DNA of 64,000 bases from contig QLII01000001.1 in NCBI GenBank assembly GCA_003259005.1, forward strand, positions 1,922,001 to 1,986,000, written 5' to 3'. Shown here one piece after another: positions 8,447 to 18,715 of this stretch. Position 1 is the first letter of the stretch; the number at the start of each line of letters is the position of its first letter. The stretch comes from Spirosoma telluris. GTDB lineage: Bacteria; Bacteroidota; Bacteroidia; Cytophagales; Spirosomataceae. The notes beneath the pieces are model-generated. The model was not told the origin of the DNA and ran no database searches. It was given only the letters and a program-made list of their open reading frames with translations. The translations under genes were made by a program, and so were the position numbers.

Positions 8447-9178
8447 ATGCGAATCTATTCACTCTTTCTCGCTTTTTCGCTTTCACTCTTTATTTGTAGC
8501 TGCGCCCCTCAACCAACCCTCACAGCTGAGCTGGTACCTCGTTCGCTGCGAGCCGTCAATCTGGAAGAAACCATCAGTCGGCGGGATGAGCTGATGATGG
8601 CGTATTCATTGACCAGCTACGATGCCAAGAATAAGCCTGTAGCGGTAGTCAATGGTGGTTGGGGCGTGGAGACGGTGAAAAAAGATGAGCAACTCAATTT
8701 GCAAACGGCGCGGGCAAGTTCAGATGCGTCAGGCTCCACCGAACACAGTCCGGCCAAGCCGATTAGTCTGCAACTTCCCCGCAATGGGCGAATTGTGGCA
8801 TCGGTTGTGTTAATTGAAGTCGACGATTATATTCAGGCCCGGCAAACCATTTCGAAAATACAGAAGATCCATAACATAGTTGCCCTGCCAATTGGGTTGC
8901 TGCTGACCGCTACAGAGGTACTGACACCGCTGAAATACGTATCGGCAGGACTGGTTGCTTCTGGAATTGGGTTGCAACTTGTTGACAAACTTGATGAGGA
9001 TGATTTACTGGGACAAAGCAGCGTTGACCTGCGCGAAGCCGATTTACGGCAGAAGAAACAACGGCTTGTGCATGTTCCGGCAGTGTTTACTGGTCAGAAT
9101 ATGAAGGACGCCTTCGACTATCGACTGGAGTATGACATCCTGCTGAAAACCGTTAAAATTCAGCCAATTCGCCAATAA
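8447..9178 (+). CDS. Hypothetical lipoprotein
   Basis: The N terminus has a signal peptide with a lipobox-like FICSC followed by AP, so it is probably lipidated and membrane anchored. The 243-residue protein contains a hydrophobic central segment (VALPIGLLLTATEVLTPL) that may be a second membrane contact, followed by a charged C terminus. I recognise no domain. It starts ~10 bp after the preceding small gene. Confidence 0.6.
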   Translation: MRIYSLFLAFSLSLFICSCAPQPTLTAELVPRSLRAVNLEETISRRDELMMAYSLTSYDAKNKPVAVVNGGWGVETVKKDEQLNLQTARASSDASGSTEHSPAKPISLQLPRNGRIVASVVLIEVDDYIQARQTISKIQKIHNIVALPIGLLLTATEVLTPLKYVSAGLVASGIGLQLVDKLDEDDLLGQSSVDLREADLRQKKQRLVHVPAVFTGQNMKDAFDYRLEYDILLKTVKIQPIRQ

Positions 9179-9270
9179 GCGTTTCTGTAGATCGTTCCCT
9201 ATACGAAGCGAATGTTTTTTCCAGAGTATCTGTTTTACCAATACGTCCAAAATTACCTTTACTAGACGCT

Positions 9271-11636
9271 ATGCGCCATTTGACAGGCGGCTTTTTGCTG
9301 GCCCTTCTTGTAACAGCCTGTAAAACAGCCACACCGGTTGTTCAACAAACGCCCCCGAAACCCGTTATTCTGACACTGGGCAATAAAGCTTTTACGACCG
9401 ATGACTTCTTTCAGTCGTTCACTAAAAATCAATTATCCTCTGATTCGGCTCAGCGAACCGACGTTAAAGACTACTTCGACCTGTATACTAATCTCAAACT
9501 GAAAGTGCTGGCCGCCGAAACCGAAGGCCGCGATACCACTGAGGCTTTTCGGGAGGAAATGAACACGTACCGGAAGCAATTGGCGCAGTCCTATCTGACA
9601 GACAAAGTGCTGGTTGAAGCGCTCACCGCCGAGGCTTATCAGCATATGCAGGAAGATGTTAACGCATCGCACATTCTGGTGTCAGTTTCTGAAGATGCGC
9701 TCCCTGCCGATACCCTTAAGGCCTATGAATCGGTATTGGGGCTTCGTAAGAAAGCGCTAGCTGGTGAAGATTTTGCTAAACTCGCCACCGATTACTCACA
9801 GGATGCCGCAACAGCACAGAACGGCGGGAACCTTGGCTACATCACGGCGTTCGGCGTCACTTATGCGCTCGAAACAGCGGCTTATACAACACCCGTTGGT
9901 GGCATTTCGCAACCCGTTAGAACCCGTTTTGGCTATCACCTCGTTAAAGTCAACAGTCGCCGACCCAGTCGGGGGCGTGTTCGTGTGGCGCATATGCTGG
10001 TGCGGATGAGCCCAGGTGCCGACGAAGCCGGTCAGAAAATGGCGAAAGATCGTATTGAGGGGGCCTATGCTCGCTTGCAAAAAGGAGAACCCTTCGAACT
10101 TGTTTGCCGCGAAATTTCTGATGATGTGACCTCGAAAACAAATGGGGTGTTTTACCTCTGTCAACGCCTGACCGCCCCTGGGTTCCGGCGTTTGAAGATG
10201 CTGCTTTTGCCCTAACCAAGCCCGGCGATTATTCAAAACCCGTCCGAACCAACTATGGCTGGCATATCATCAAACTCATTGAACGCAAAGGGCTGGAACC
10301 TTACGCAACGATGGCTCCCTCTTTGCACCAGCGTGTTATGACTGATAGCCGGGCTGAAGTGCTGCGACAGGCTACGATTCATAAGCTTCGGAAGGAATAT
10401 CCGGTTCAGGAAGACAGATCCATTCTGGAGGCTGCATTAACGAAAGCTGATAGCAGTTTACTTCGGGGGCAGTGGCGCTACACCGAACCCCTGGACCCTA
10501 CTTTGCAGAACAAAACGATCGTTACCATTTCAGGGCAATCTTATTCGGTCAATGATTTCTTTGACTACGTCCGCCAGCGGCAACAACCCCCGCGAAATCC
10601 AGCTCTACCAACTGCCAATACGCCAACAACTTCTCCAACAGCACCTGTGTTAGGTTCACCAGTGGTAGCCATGCATCGCCTGTTCGACCGGTTTGTAAGC
10701 GACCGACTAATCAGTACCGAAGAAGCGAATCTGGAAAAAAAATCAACCGAGTTTCGAACCTTGATGAGCGAAATTCGTGACGGTGTATTGCTTTCGCAGG
10801 TAATGGAGGAGAACGTATGGGAACGCTCTATGGTCGATTCGACCGGCCAGCGACAGTTTTTTGAGCAGCACAAAGCCAATTACCGTCTTCCTGAGCGCGC
10901 CATTGCCACGCTCGTTATTGCCCAAAACGACAGCTTGCTCAAACAGGCAACCAGTGTACTAAGTGGTAAGCCTCCCTATCAGCTTCGTCGGTCGGCGGCT
11001 TCGGTATCATTTGATAAAAATCAGACGGAACTAACGCAAAGCTTACGCGAAACCCTATTCGATATACTCGTTGTGATGGGTCATAATCCTGACTATGTCA
11101 TTGAGGTAACCGGTTCACATGACCCCAGTGAACGCGATTCGGTTTCGGCCAATCGGATTCGGAATGTTGTAAGTTATCTGCAGAAAAACGGAATCTCGCT
11201 GGGCCGAATTATGGAAAAAGATTACCAGGGTGCCCGGCCGGGTGTATCTAAAGATGCCCAGCGAAACGTAACCTTTCAGTATTTCAGTAACGCAAAGGAT
11301 GACGTTGTTAAAACCATTACCAGCAAGTATCCGGTAGCCGCTGGCATGCCGCCGGTTTTGTCCATTAGTGAAGGTGCCTTTGCGCAGGGAACTAACCCCT
11401 ACCTCGACGCCATTGACCAGTGGAAAGTAGGTACAACGACCCTACATCGTGACAATAAGGCTATTGCCGTCATTATTAACCGGATTGAACCAGCCCGTGC
11501 CAAGACCTTCGCCGAAGCACGCGGCACTGTCATTAACGAGTATCAGGCTATGCTTGAAAAACAGTGGCTTTCCCAGCTTCGGCAAACCTATCCTGTGAAA
11601 GTGAACGAAGCGGAAATTCAGAAATTAGTGAAGTAG
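9271..11636 (+). CDS. Two-parvulin-domain peptidyl-prolyl isomerase lipoprotein (one frameshift)
   Basis: A signal peptide with a VTACKT lipobox starts a large periplasmic foldase. After a helical N-terminal segment there are two PpiC/parvulin domains: the first from NASHILV to FGYHLVKV, the second from RVAHMLVRM to NYGWHIIKL. A long C-terminal part has further FEDAAF/KPGDY-like and OmpA-like (DPSERDSVSANRIRNVVSYL) stretches. Adding one G at GGGG 10144-10147 links both halves into 788 residues. It lies upstream of a SurA-like gene, so both likely serve outer-membrane protein folding. The insertion resembling an OmpA peptidoglycan-binding loop is unusual and may anchor the chaperone to the wall. 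Confidence 0.85.
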
Positions 11637-11643
11637 GAATTGG

Positions 11644-11692
11644 TGAAGTAGGTGGAGTGAGTAAAGTCAGGTTACTCACTCCACCTACTTCA
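11644..11692. repeat. 21-bp inverted repeat between foldase genes
   Basis: Arms 11644-11664 (TGAAGTAGGTGGAGTGAGTAA) and 11672-11692 are perfect complements with a 7-base loop; the outer flanks AATTGG/CCCAATT extend the match apart from one base. It separates two co-directional chaperone genes. Confidence 0.7.
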
Positions 11693-11770
11693 CCCAATTA
11701 ACTTATTTCACCCATTGCCCAAAATCAACTTAAAATTTCTTAAAACACAGACCGCTTGCCGTTCTGTGTG

Positions 11771-11778
11771 TATCTTTG
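11771..11778 (+). promoter_or_regulatory. -7 box TATCTTTG before SurA-like gene
   Basis: An exact TAnnTTTG match whose end lies only 5 bp before the ATG at 11784. If used, the transcript would be nearly leaderless. Confidence 0.4.
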
Positions 11779-11783
11779 ACAAT

Positions 11784-13161
11784 ATGAAAAAAGTAATCAG
11801 CAGCGTGCTCTTTATTTTGGTTGGTTGCCTTCTGACGGCACCTACCTTTGGTCAGGGCCAGGGAATTAGCCTGAACAAGATCATCGCGAAAGTAGATAAT
11901 TATTATGTGCTGCGATCGGATCTTGACGAAGCCACTCAATCCTACATTGGTCAGAACCAGACACCTCCGCAAAAATGCCAGTTGCTGGAGAGCCTCGTTA
12001 TCAATAAAATGATGCTGGCTAAAGCTGAAATTGACTCCGTCGTGGTCGATGATAAAATTGTAGATAGCGAACTCGACACCCGGATGCAGTATATGGTTCA
12101 GCAGTTTGGCTCAGAAAAGAGTATCGTTGAAGCCTACGGAAAAAGCCTGGAAATGCTCAAAAGTGAACTGCGGACACAAGTGAAAGAGCAGAAAGTTGTC
12201 CAGAAAATGCAGCAAAAAATTACGACCGACGTAAAGGTAACTCCCCGCGATGTCCGTAAATTCTTCGATGCAATTCCCAGAGATAGTCTTCCATATATGC
12301 CCGCCGACGTAGAAGTTGGCCAGATTGTTCGCTTTGCTAAACCTACTAAAGAACAAAAAGAAGCGCTCCGGCAGCGATTGCTGGACCTTAAACAGCGCAT
12401 TGAAAAGGGCGAGGATTTTGCAAAACTGGCCAAAGAAAATTCCGAAGACGTTAGTTCAGGTGAAAAGGGGGGTGACCTTGGCTTTGCCAAACGGGGGATG
12501 ATGGTAGCCCCTTTCGAAGGCGCAGCCCTGAAACTAAACCGAATGAAATGTCGGATATTGTGGAATCGGATTTTGGTTTGCACCTGATTCAATTGCTGGA
12601 AACACGGGGGCTGAATACCACGCTCGGCACATTTTGCTTCGCCCCGACTATAACCGCCTGGATTTATCGGGTCCAACGCGCTACTTAGACAGCCTGAAGA
12701 ATCTCATTCAGCTCGATTCACTAAAATTCGATAAAGCCGCTCACGATTATTCGGAAGACAAAAACACGGCTGATGCTGGAGGCTTATTACGTGACCCTCA
12801 GACGGGCAGCAGCCGGATGGCCATGGACGGTTCTATGGAATATGCGATGTTCCAGATGCTCGATACAATGCAGGTAGGCAAAATTTCAGCTCCCCTACCG
12901 TATCGTACAGAAGATGGTAAAAGCGCGGTACGATTATTGTATTTCAAAAGTAAGGTCCCACCCCACACGGCCGATTTTACAAAAGATTTTGAGAAATTAC
13001 AGACTATTGTACTTCAGAATAAAAAGAACCGCGCCATCGACGACTGGTTTAAAAAGTCAATCGCCGATGTATACATCACGGTTGACCCTGAGTTCCATAG
13101 TTGCCGAATATTCGGTACCACTCAGAATAGTGCAGCCAACCTCAGCGGAGGAGGCAATTAA
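11784..13161 (+). CDS. surA: SurA-like periplasmic peptidyl-prolyl isomerase (two frameshifts)
   Basis: The ATG at 11784 gives a signal peptide ending in PTFGQG. The SurA N-terminal domain follows (LNKIIAKVDNYYVLRSDLDE; CQLLESLVINKMMLAKAE), then parvulin domains around EVGQIVRFAKPTKEQ...SSGEKGGDLGFAKRG and HARHILLRPDYN. The end, DVYITVDPEFHSC, is typical of Bacteroidota SurA. Single-base additions at AAA 12536-12538 and GGGGG 12606-12610 restore 459 continuous residues. SurA escorts outer-membrane proteins to the BAM machinery. It follows a two-parvulin lipoprotein gene and precedes moxR. Confidence 0.87.
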
Positions 13162-13171
13162 TGGATAATAG

Positions 13172-13268
13172 TTAATGTATAATGAATAATGAGTGCTAAC
13201 AGCCAGGGTACTACAATTCATTAGCCAATAACCCGTATTACCCATTAATCATTTTTCATTATACATTA
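13172..13268. repeat. AT-rich inverted repeat (AATGTATAATGAATAATG type)
   Basis: TTAATGTATAATGAATAATG at 13172-13191 is mirrored with few mismatches at 13249-13268. The arms resemble the longer perfect repeat between grpE and dnaJ (60.6 kb), so the two may belong to one family. Confidence 0.6.
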
Positions 13269-13277
13269 TTCATTCCA

Positions 13278-14240
13278 ATGCCTTACACATCAGACGTCGT
13301 GGCTGCAGAAGCCCTCACCAACTCTTACCAAAAACTCAAAACCGAAATCTCGAAAGTCGTAATTGGTCAGGACGAAACTGTTCGGCTGTTGTTGACGGCT
13401 ATCTTCTGTCAGGGGCACTGTCTGCTGGTGGGTGTGCCGGGATTAGCCAAAACGCTGCTGATTCAGACAATTGCGGGAGCGCTGGACTTAGATTTCAATC
13501 GGATTCAGTTTACGCCTGACCTGATGCCATCAGATATTCTTGGCTCAGAAACCCTTGATCAGGAACGCAATTTCAAGTTCATTAAAGGCCCTATTTTCGC
13601 TAATATCATTCTGGCCGACGAAATTAACCGGACACCGCCTAAAACACAGGCGGCTCTGCTGGAAGCCATGCAGGAATATTCGGTGACAATTGCCGGACAG
13701 AAATACAGTCTGGGACGGCCATTTTTCGTGCTGGCAACTCAGAACCCTATTGAACAGGAAGGTACGTATCCATTACCGGAAGCGCAGTTAGACCGTTTCA
13801 TGTTCAATATTTACCTGGATTACCCGTCCTACCAATCAGAAGTCGACATCGTAAAAAGCACAACCTCTGATAAAAAATATGATGTTCAGCGGGTGATATC
13901 GGGCGAAGAAATCCGCGAGTTTCAGCACCTGGTACGCCGGGTTCCGGTGGTCGATAACGTTGTGGAATACGCGGTCAAATTGGTTCACAAAACCCGGCCA
14001 AATACCGAGATGGGGGCTTCAGACGCCAATCAGTATTTGGAATGGGGAGCTGGCCCGCGAGCATCACAGGCACTTATTCTGGCCGCCAAGTGCAATGCGT
14101 TGCTAACTGGCAAATACTCCCCCGATATCGAAGATGTTCGGGCCGTAGCAATGCCCATTCTGCGCCACCGCGTTGTTCGCAACTTTAAGGCAGAAGCCGA
14201 AGGAATTTCGGTTGAACAGTTGATCAAGCGATTGTTATAG
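13278..14240 (+). CDS. MoxR-family AAA+ ATPase
   Basis: A 320-residue AAA+ protein of the MoxR type. Walker A is VGVPGLAKT, Walker B is IILADEINRTPPKTQAALLE, sensor 1 is VLATQNPIEQEGTYPLPEAQ and the arginine-finger/lid region follows (RASQALILAAKCNALL). MoxR ATPases act as chaperones for metal- or VWA-domain proteins. In Bacteroidota the gene usually heads a cluster with DUF58 and VWA proteins; none follows here, where a short minus-strand gene and an ABC ATPase are convergent. It could be co-transcribed with the upstream foldases. Confidence 0.92.
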   Translation: MPYTSDVVAAEALTNSYQKLKTEISKVVIGQDETVRLLLTAIFCQGHCLLVGVPGLAKTLLIQTIAGALDLDFNRIQFTPDLMPSDILGSETLDQERNFKFIKGPIFANIILADEINRTPPKTQAALLEAMQEYSVTIAGQKYSLGRPFFVLATQNPIEQEGTYPLPEAQLDRFMFNIYLDYPSYQSEVDIVKSTTSDKKYDVQRVISGEEIREFQHLVRRVPVVDNVVEYAVKLVHKTRPNTEMGASDANQYLEWGAGPRASQALILAAKCNALLTGKYSPDIEDVRAVAMPILRHRVVRNFKAEAEGISVEQLIKRLL

Positions 14241-14305
14241 AAAAAGGGAATAAAGGGATAATAGGGCAATAAGCATCCCTTTTCCCTTTATTCCCCCTCC
14301 TCCCT

Positions 14306-14485
14306 TTACTCCCCCTTCGCCCCTCTTTTGTTCGTTTTCCCCAGATAATCGTCTTCACCCATCCCGGTCGATTCATCATCTACGCCGGTCGGCTTTACGT
14401 TTTCGGTTTCTTCACCGATTAAGAAGTCGCCTGTTCCATTGGGTTCATCCTGCCCGGCATCCTGTTGTTCATCTTCAGTTTCCAT
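14306..14485 (-). CDS. Small acidic protein (59 aa)
   Basis: The minus strand from 14485 to 14306 encodes 59 residues starting METEDEQQDAGQDEP. It is strongly acidic and glycine-rich, ending in a basic tail (LGKTNKRGAKGE). Composition suggests an intrinsically disordered protein. It converges with moxR and lies upstream, on the same strand, of nothing else; the ABC gene lies beyond its start, 71 bp away. I do not recognise a family, but the clean start-to-stop frame and biased composition favour a real gene. Confidence 0.5.
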   Translation of the reverse strand: METEDEQQDAGQDEPNGTGDFLIGEETENVKPTGVDDESTGMGEDDYLGKTNKRGAKGE

Positions 14486-14556
14486 AACGTATGATTGGCT
14501 TATTTGTGGAATAACAGGCCCTAATCCGAATAGTTATAGAAAGTAATATTCTGGCA

Positions 14557-15561
14557 TTACCCTTTTAACTGCCACAACGCATTGTCCCGCAATCCTATCC
14601 GCACAACCTGACCTATTTGTAGATCATTGCGGGAGGTTAGCAAACGGAGGGATACATAGCGGGAAACCTCTACCTCAAGTTCATAATGGCTCCCTTTGAA
14701 ATACACGGCCCGAACAGTGCCAGGTGTACCTGTATCATCAAGCTTCAGTTGCTCAGGGCGAAGGCAAATCAAGGTTTCAGGATTATCATATTCAGGCAGG
14801 CCTAGCAGGGGCAGATATTTCGCTTTGAGAATATTGACCAGACCCGTCATACGGGCTGCGTAGGCCGTTACAGGCCGATGATAGATCTCCACCGGTGCTC
14901 CCAACTGAATCAATTTTCCGTCGCGCAGGATTCCAATCTTATCAGCAATAGAAAGAGCCTCTGAGGCATCGTGCGTTACAAATAGACACGATGTCGCGCG
15001 CGACCCGATTTGCTCATGCCGAACCAAATCAAATAATAAGTCCCGCACAATGAGTCGGTTGGGTAAATCGAGGTGGCTGAATGGTTCGTCCAGCAATAAT
15101 ACCGCCGGTTTGTCGGCAATGGCGCGGGCAATGGCCGTACGCTGTTTTTCTCCACCTGATACCTGGCGCGGCACCCGATCCTGTACATCCGTCAAACGGC
15201 ACAGTTTCAGCAACTCATTCACCCGAAAATCCCGGTAGCTTTTCTCGAAAAAACGGAGCGCATACGCGATATTTTCCCGCACCGATACATTCGACATCAA
15301 CTGGTATTCCTGATGAACCAATCGAATATCTTTATGGCCTGGTACCAGCACCTCCGATGGCCCCGGCACTCGCTCACCTTTAAGCCGAACCTCACCGGTA
15401 TCAGCGTCTGCCAGGCCTGCCAACAGGTTCAACAGGGTGCTTTTCCCCGATCCGCTGGCACCCACAAGGGCCATAATCTGGCCGGGTTCGAGCGAGATGG
15501 ATACGTTACGAACAGCCAGAACAGTCTTGTACGCTTTAACGAGTTTCGTAGCAATGAGCAT
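14557..15561 (-). CDS. ABC transporter ATP-binding protein, Fe3+/polyamine/sulfate type
   Basis: All ABC motifs are present: Walker A GASGSGKST, Q-loop VHQEYQL, signature VSGGEKQR, Walker B VLLLDEP and H-loop FVTHDASEA. A C-terminal TOBE-like region (LRPEQLKLDDTGTPGTVRAV) is typical of importers such as FbpC, PotA or CysA. I start at the ATG at 15561 because upstream sequence in this frame is a palindromic repeat. No permease or binding protein lies nearby, so it is an orphan subunit or partners with genes elsewhere. The 334-residue length is normal for this class. Confidence 0.85.
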   Translation of the reverse strand: MLIATKLVKAYKTVLAVRNVSISLEPGQIMALVGASGSGKSTLLNLLAGLADADTGEVRLKGERVPGPSEVLVPGHKDIRLVHQEYQLMSNVSVRENIAYALRFFEKSYRDFRVNELLKLCRLTDVQDRVPRQVSGGEKQRTAIARAIADKPAVLLLDEPFSHLDLPNRLIVRDLLFDLVRHEQIGSRATSCLFVTHDASEALSIADKIGILRDGKLIQLGAPVEIYHRPVTAYAARMTGLVNILKAKYLPLLGLPEYDNPETLICLRPEQLKLDDTGTPGTVRAVYFKGSHYELEVEVSRYVSLRLLTSRNDLQIGQVVRIGLRDNALWQLKG

Positions 15562-15564
15562 GTA

Positions 15565-15632
15565 GTCTGGGCCAAGCTCCAGCTTGGCCTGTGAAAATAC
15601 GTACACAGGCCAAGCTGGAGCTTGGCCCAGAC
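15565..15632. repeat. REP-like paired palindrome (GGCCAAGCTCCAGCTTGGCC)
   Basis: Arms 15565-15593 and 15604-15632 are 29-bp perfect complements with a 10-base loop, and each arm holds its own palindromic word. The architecture equals that of the 5.9-kb element although the word differs. It fills the gap between the GapN-like stop and the ABC start. Confidence 0.8.
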
Positions 15633-15633
15633 A

Positions 15634-17255
15634 TTAAAATATAAAATTCGTACTTAAGAATGTCGACTGATGATGCCCCACAATGTCATTCAGAATGGCT
15701 TTGTTACCAGCCGTATCTTTTGTGGCAACGGCCGACCGGATAGAAAACGATCGCAAGGCATCTTCCACGGAAAGAGTCCCTTCTGCCGAATCCTTACGGC
15801 CTGTAAACGGAAAAGTATCTGGCCCTCGCTGACACTGGGCATTGATGTTTACCCGACTAACTAGGTTCACTAACGGGTCGATGAGTCGGGAGATTTCCGT
15901 GGTATCGGTACCAAAAATACTAGCCTGCATCCCATGATCATCCGTAATCAAATACTCGATAAATTCCTCGACATCGTCATATACAACGACCGGAATGACA
16001 GGCCCAAATTGTTCTTCCCGGTAGAGTTGCATGCCTTCTTTAACCGGGTAAACAACCGCTGGCCTGAACAGGGAAGCCGCCGTTTCTCCCCCCCTTCATT
16101 CACGATCGACGCGCCACCGGCTTTGGCATCGGCAATGATGTCGGCCAGATACTGTGGTTTGGCAGGTTCGGGCAGAGGTGTAATCTGAACCTTGGCATCC
16201 CAGGGCATACCGGGTTTAAGCTTACTGACTTCTGAGCCAAATTGCGCCAGGAACTTATCGACAATGGATCGATGTGCCCAGATAATTTTTATAGCCGTAC
16301 AACGCTGGCCATTAAATGATAAAGTACCCAGCAGGCATTCCTGAACGGCTATATTCACGTCGGCATCGGGCAGAATGATGGCTGCGTTCTTAGCATCGAG
16401 GCTCATGATCGACCGGAGCCGGTTGAGTTTCGGGTGCTGTCGTTGCAGTTCGTCGGCAACTCGGCTGGAGCCAATGAGTGTCAGGACGTTTACTTTTCCC
16501 GACTGCATAACCGGCGGAATTACATTGGCACCCCGGCCATAGAGCGAGTTGACAACGCCCTTTGGAAAACTAGTACGGAACGCTTCCAGTAAGGGGTAAT
16601 GCAGCAGCGATCCATGCTTGGGCGTCTTGAACAGGATCGTGTTCCCCATCAGAATAGCGGGATCAGCGTTGTATAGGTTTCATTAAGGGGATAATTAAAC
16701 GGCCCATCGCCAGCACAACCCCAACGGCGACCGCCGGATCTGTCCGATAATCCCTTCTTCAATTCGAAACCGCGACGAATTGCGGTCCATATTTTTGAGT
16801 GTATCAATCGTATCGTAAATATATTTCACAGTACGGTCGAACTCTTTGGTCGCATCGGCAAGGTTCTTACCGATCTCCCACATAATCAGATTAATAACCA
16901 GTGTCCGCTGCTCCAGCATTTTCCCAATGAAGGTTTCCATGCAACCAATCCGGTCGGCCACTGACATCTGTGGCCACTCACCCCGTCCATTATCATAGGC
17001 GGCTACGGCGGCATTCAGTGCCTCAACGGCTTCGGTAGGACCGGTAACGGGAAAACTACCGACAAGCTGGCGTTGCAAGGTGCCATCAGCGTCTGGTAGG
17101 CAAACGGGGGAATATACTTCTGAAACCGCACCAGTCCACTGACGCATTTCACCATCGAGCAAATATTCACGCTGATGAATGGGTTCAATGCGGTACTCGG
17201 CAGGAATTTGATCCCAACTGGTTGGGAAGAGTTCATTAAGTTTCGAGTCGTTCAT
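15634..17255 (-). CDS. gapN: NADP-dependent non-phosphorylating glyceraldehyde-3-phosphate dehydrogenase-like (GapN; four frameshifts)
   Basis: An aldehyde dehydrogenase broken by four length errors at + strand positions 16088-16094, 16659-16661, 16701-16702 and 16719-16722. One base added at each gives 541 residues. Motifs in order: VVLAMGPFNYPLNETY (cofactor loop), ILFKTPKHGS, the expected Glu region (MSLDAKNAAIILPDADVN), the nucleophile Cys in SFNGQRCTAIK and the GapN-type RVNINAQCQRGPDTFPFTGR. GapN oxidises glyceraldehyde-3-phosphate to 3-phosphoglycerate with NADP. The usual ELGG before KNAA appears as SLDA here, worth noting. Four independent breaks make it the most damaged gene in the window; true decay is possible but the pattern equals that of essential genes nearby. 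Confidence 0.82.
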
Positions 17256-17267
17256 GGAAGGAAATGA

Positions 17268-17405
17268 TTATTGAAAAGAAACGGTGGCAAACGTCGCCAT
17301 TTGCCAGGCAAAATCCAATCCGGTTAAAAACAAATAGGCTCCCGCGAGCCGAATCAGGTCAGGAGTGCGATCAACATGGGTAAGGTTACCGGGCAGCGAA
17401 GCTTT
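17268..17405 (-). pseudogene. Possible remnant ORF upstream of GapN gene
   Basis: An open minus-strand stretch of ~45 codons without an ATG ends at 17268. It encodes HVDRTPDLIRLAGAYLFLTG followed by a hydrophobic tail. It looks like the C-terminal end of a small membrane protein that lost its 5' part. Family not recognised. Confidence 0.25.
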
Positions 17406-17490
17406 ATTTTATAGTACGCAACCATTTTAAATACACCTCCGTAACGGGAGCAATCATTGGGTACTTACCTCACTCCCACCAATACGCGTT

Positions 17491-17595
17491 CTACTTAGAT
17501 TTTATTGATTCTATTGTACTGATTATCAGAAACCATAGAATCAATAAAAAATCTACTACTCAGAGAATCAATAGAATCTATTTTGACAAAGTACC
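17491..17595. repeat. Decayed copy of CTAG-ended miniature element
   Basis: TAGATTTTATTGATTCTAT is mirrored by ATAGAATCAATAAAAAATCTA around GATTATCAG, and the right end ATCTATTTTGACAAAGTACCAG aligns with the end of the intact element at 54.97 kb. The rest of the 17269-17614 gap holds the remnant ORF and no other gene I can see. Confidence 0.55.
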
Positions 17596-17614
17596 AGTTA
17601 AGCAAAGTGAAATT

Positions 17615-18715
17615 ATGATACAGGATAAGCTAAAAACACTCAATCAAAAAGTTTATCCGCAGTACAATTTCTTTCCGCCAAAATGGATTGTATTGGGCGT
17701 GAATAATATCTGCAATCTCCACTGCAAAATGTGTGATGTGGGTACTGAAAGTTATGAAACGACTTTCGCCCAAAACTTAGTGGGCACGCACCCGATTAAT
17801 ATGCCGCTGGAGTTACTCAAACACGTAATTGACCAGGTGGCTACTTATTTCCCCAAAGCAAAGTTGGGCTATGCCTTTACAGAGCCTCTTATTTACCCTC
17901 ATTTACTTGAGTCGCTAGTCTATGCCAACAACCGGGGACTATATACCATGGTTACAACAAATGCATTAACGCTCAAACAGAAAGCAGCTAAGTTAGTAGA
18001 GGCTGGCCTACATGAAATCTGTATATCTCTTGATGGAACAGCGGCTATTCACAATGAGATTCGGGGCAACAAAAAATCATTTGAGAAAGCTGTCGAAGGA
18101 ATTGACGCACTCAACGCCTTCGATTCAAGTCCCGACATTACCCTTATTTACGCCCTTACGGAGTGGAATATAGACTGTATGCTTCCGTTTCTGGAATTCT
18201 TCAAAAACCATAAAATTGCCAGGGTGGCGTTTATGCATACGCAGTTTACGGACACGAAAGTTGCCGAAGTACACAATTCTAAATATGGCCATTTATACCG
18301 GGCCACGATCAGCAATATTCAGGAGCTGGATTTCTCAAAAATGAACCTTGACAAGCTACTGGAAAACATCAGGTACATTAAAACAAACTCCTATCCATTC
18401 GAGGTTTTCTTTAGCCCGGAAATTTCGACGGCCGACCAACTAACTACCTATTATTTCCAGACTGGGAAAATTTTGGGACGGCATTGCCCCGATGTGTTTA
18501 GCAATATGATGATCAAGTCGGATGGCAGTGTAATTCCCTCACATGGCCGGTGTTACAACTTAACGGTAGGTAATTTATATGAAGAATCACTGCAAACTAT
18601 CTGGAATTCAAGCGTTTTCAACAAACTCCGAAAGGATATCATGCAGGCAGGCGGTTATTTCGATGCCTGTAGCCGATGTTGCAGTGGTTTTAACGGGTAT
18701 GGCACAAACAAATAA
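17615..18715 (+). CDS. Radical SAM/SPASM-type protein, orphan
   Basis: The 4Fe-4S cluster motif CNLHCKMC (CxxxCxxC) lies near residue 33, followed by the GYAFTEPL segment and ICISLDGT of the radical SAM barrel. The C terminus has a SPASM/twitch-like set of cysteines (GRHCPDVFSNMMIKSDGSV, GRCYNLTVGNL, CSRCCSGF) for auxiliary clusters. Such enzymes modify peptides or proteins or act in cofactor synthesis. No peptide precursor, transporter or protease lies beside it; the gap on either side holds repeats and debris. The 366-residue length is standard. The base composition looks lower in GC than neighbours, so it may have been acquired. Confidence 0.85.
   Translation: MIQDKLKTLNQKVYPQYNFFPPKWIVLGVNNICNLHCKMCDVGTESYETTFAQNLVGTHPINMPLELLKHVIDQVATYFPKAKLGYAFTEPLIYPHLLESLVYANNRGLYTMVTTNALTLKQKAAKLVEAGLHEICISLDGTAAIHNEIRGNKKSFEKAVEGIDALNAFDSSPDITLIYALTEWNIDCMLPFLEFFKNHKIARVAFMHTQFTDTKVAEVHNSKYGHLYRATISNIQELDFSKMNLDKLLENIRYIKTNSYPFEVFFSPEISTADQLTTYYFQTGKILGRHCPDVFSNMMIKSDGSVIPSHGRCYNLTVGNLYEESLQTIWNSSVFNKLRKDIMQAGGYFDACSRCCSGFNGYGTNK

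Noticed and set aside
15562..15606. N-terminal extension of the ABC ATPase
   Set aside because: The extra residues are encoded by the palindromic repeat; the ATG at 15561 gives the normal family start.
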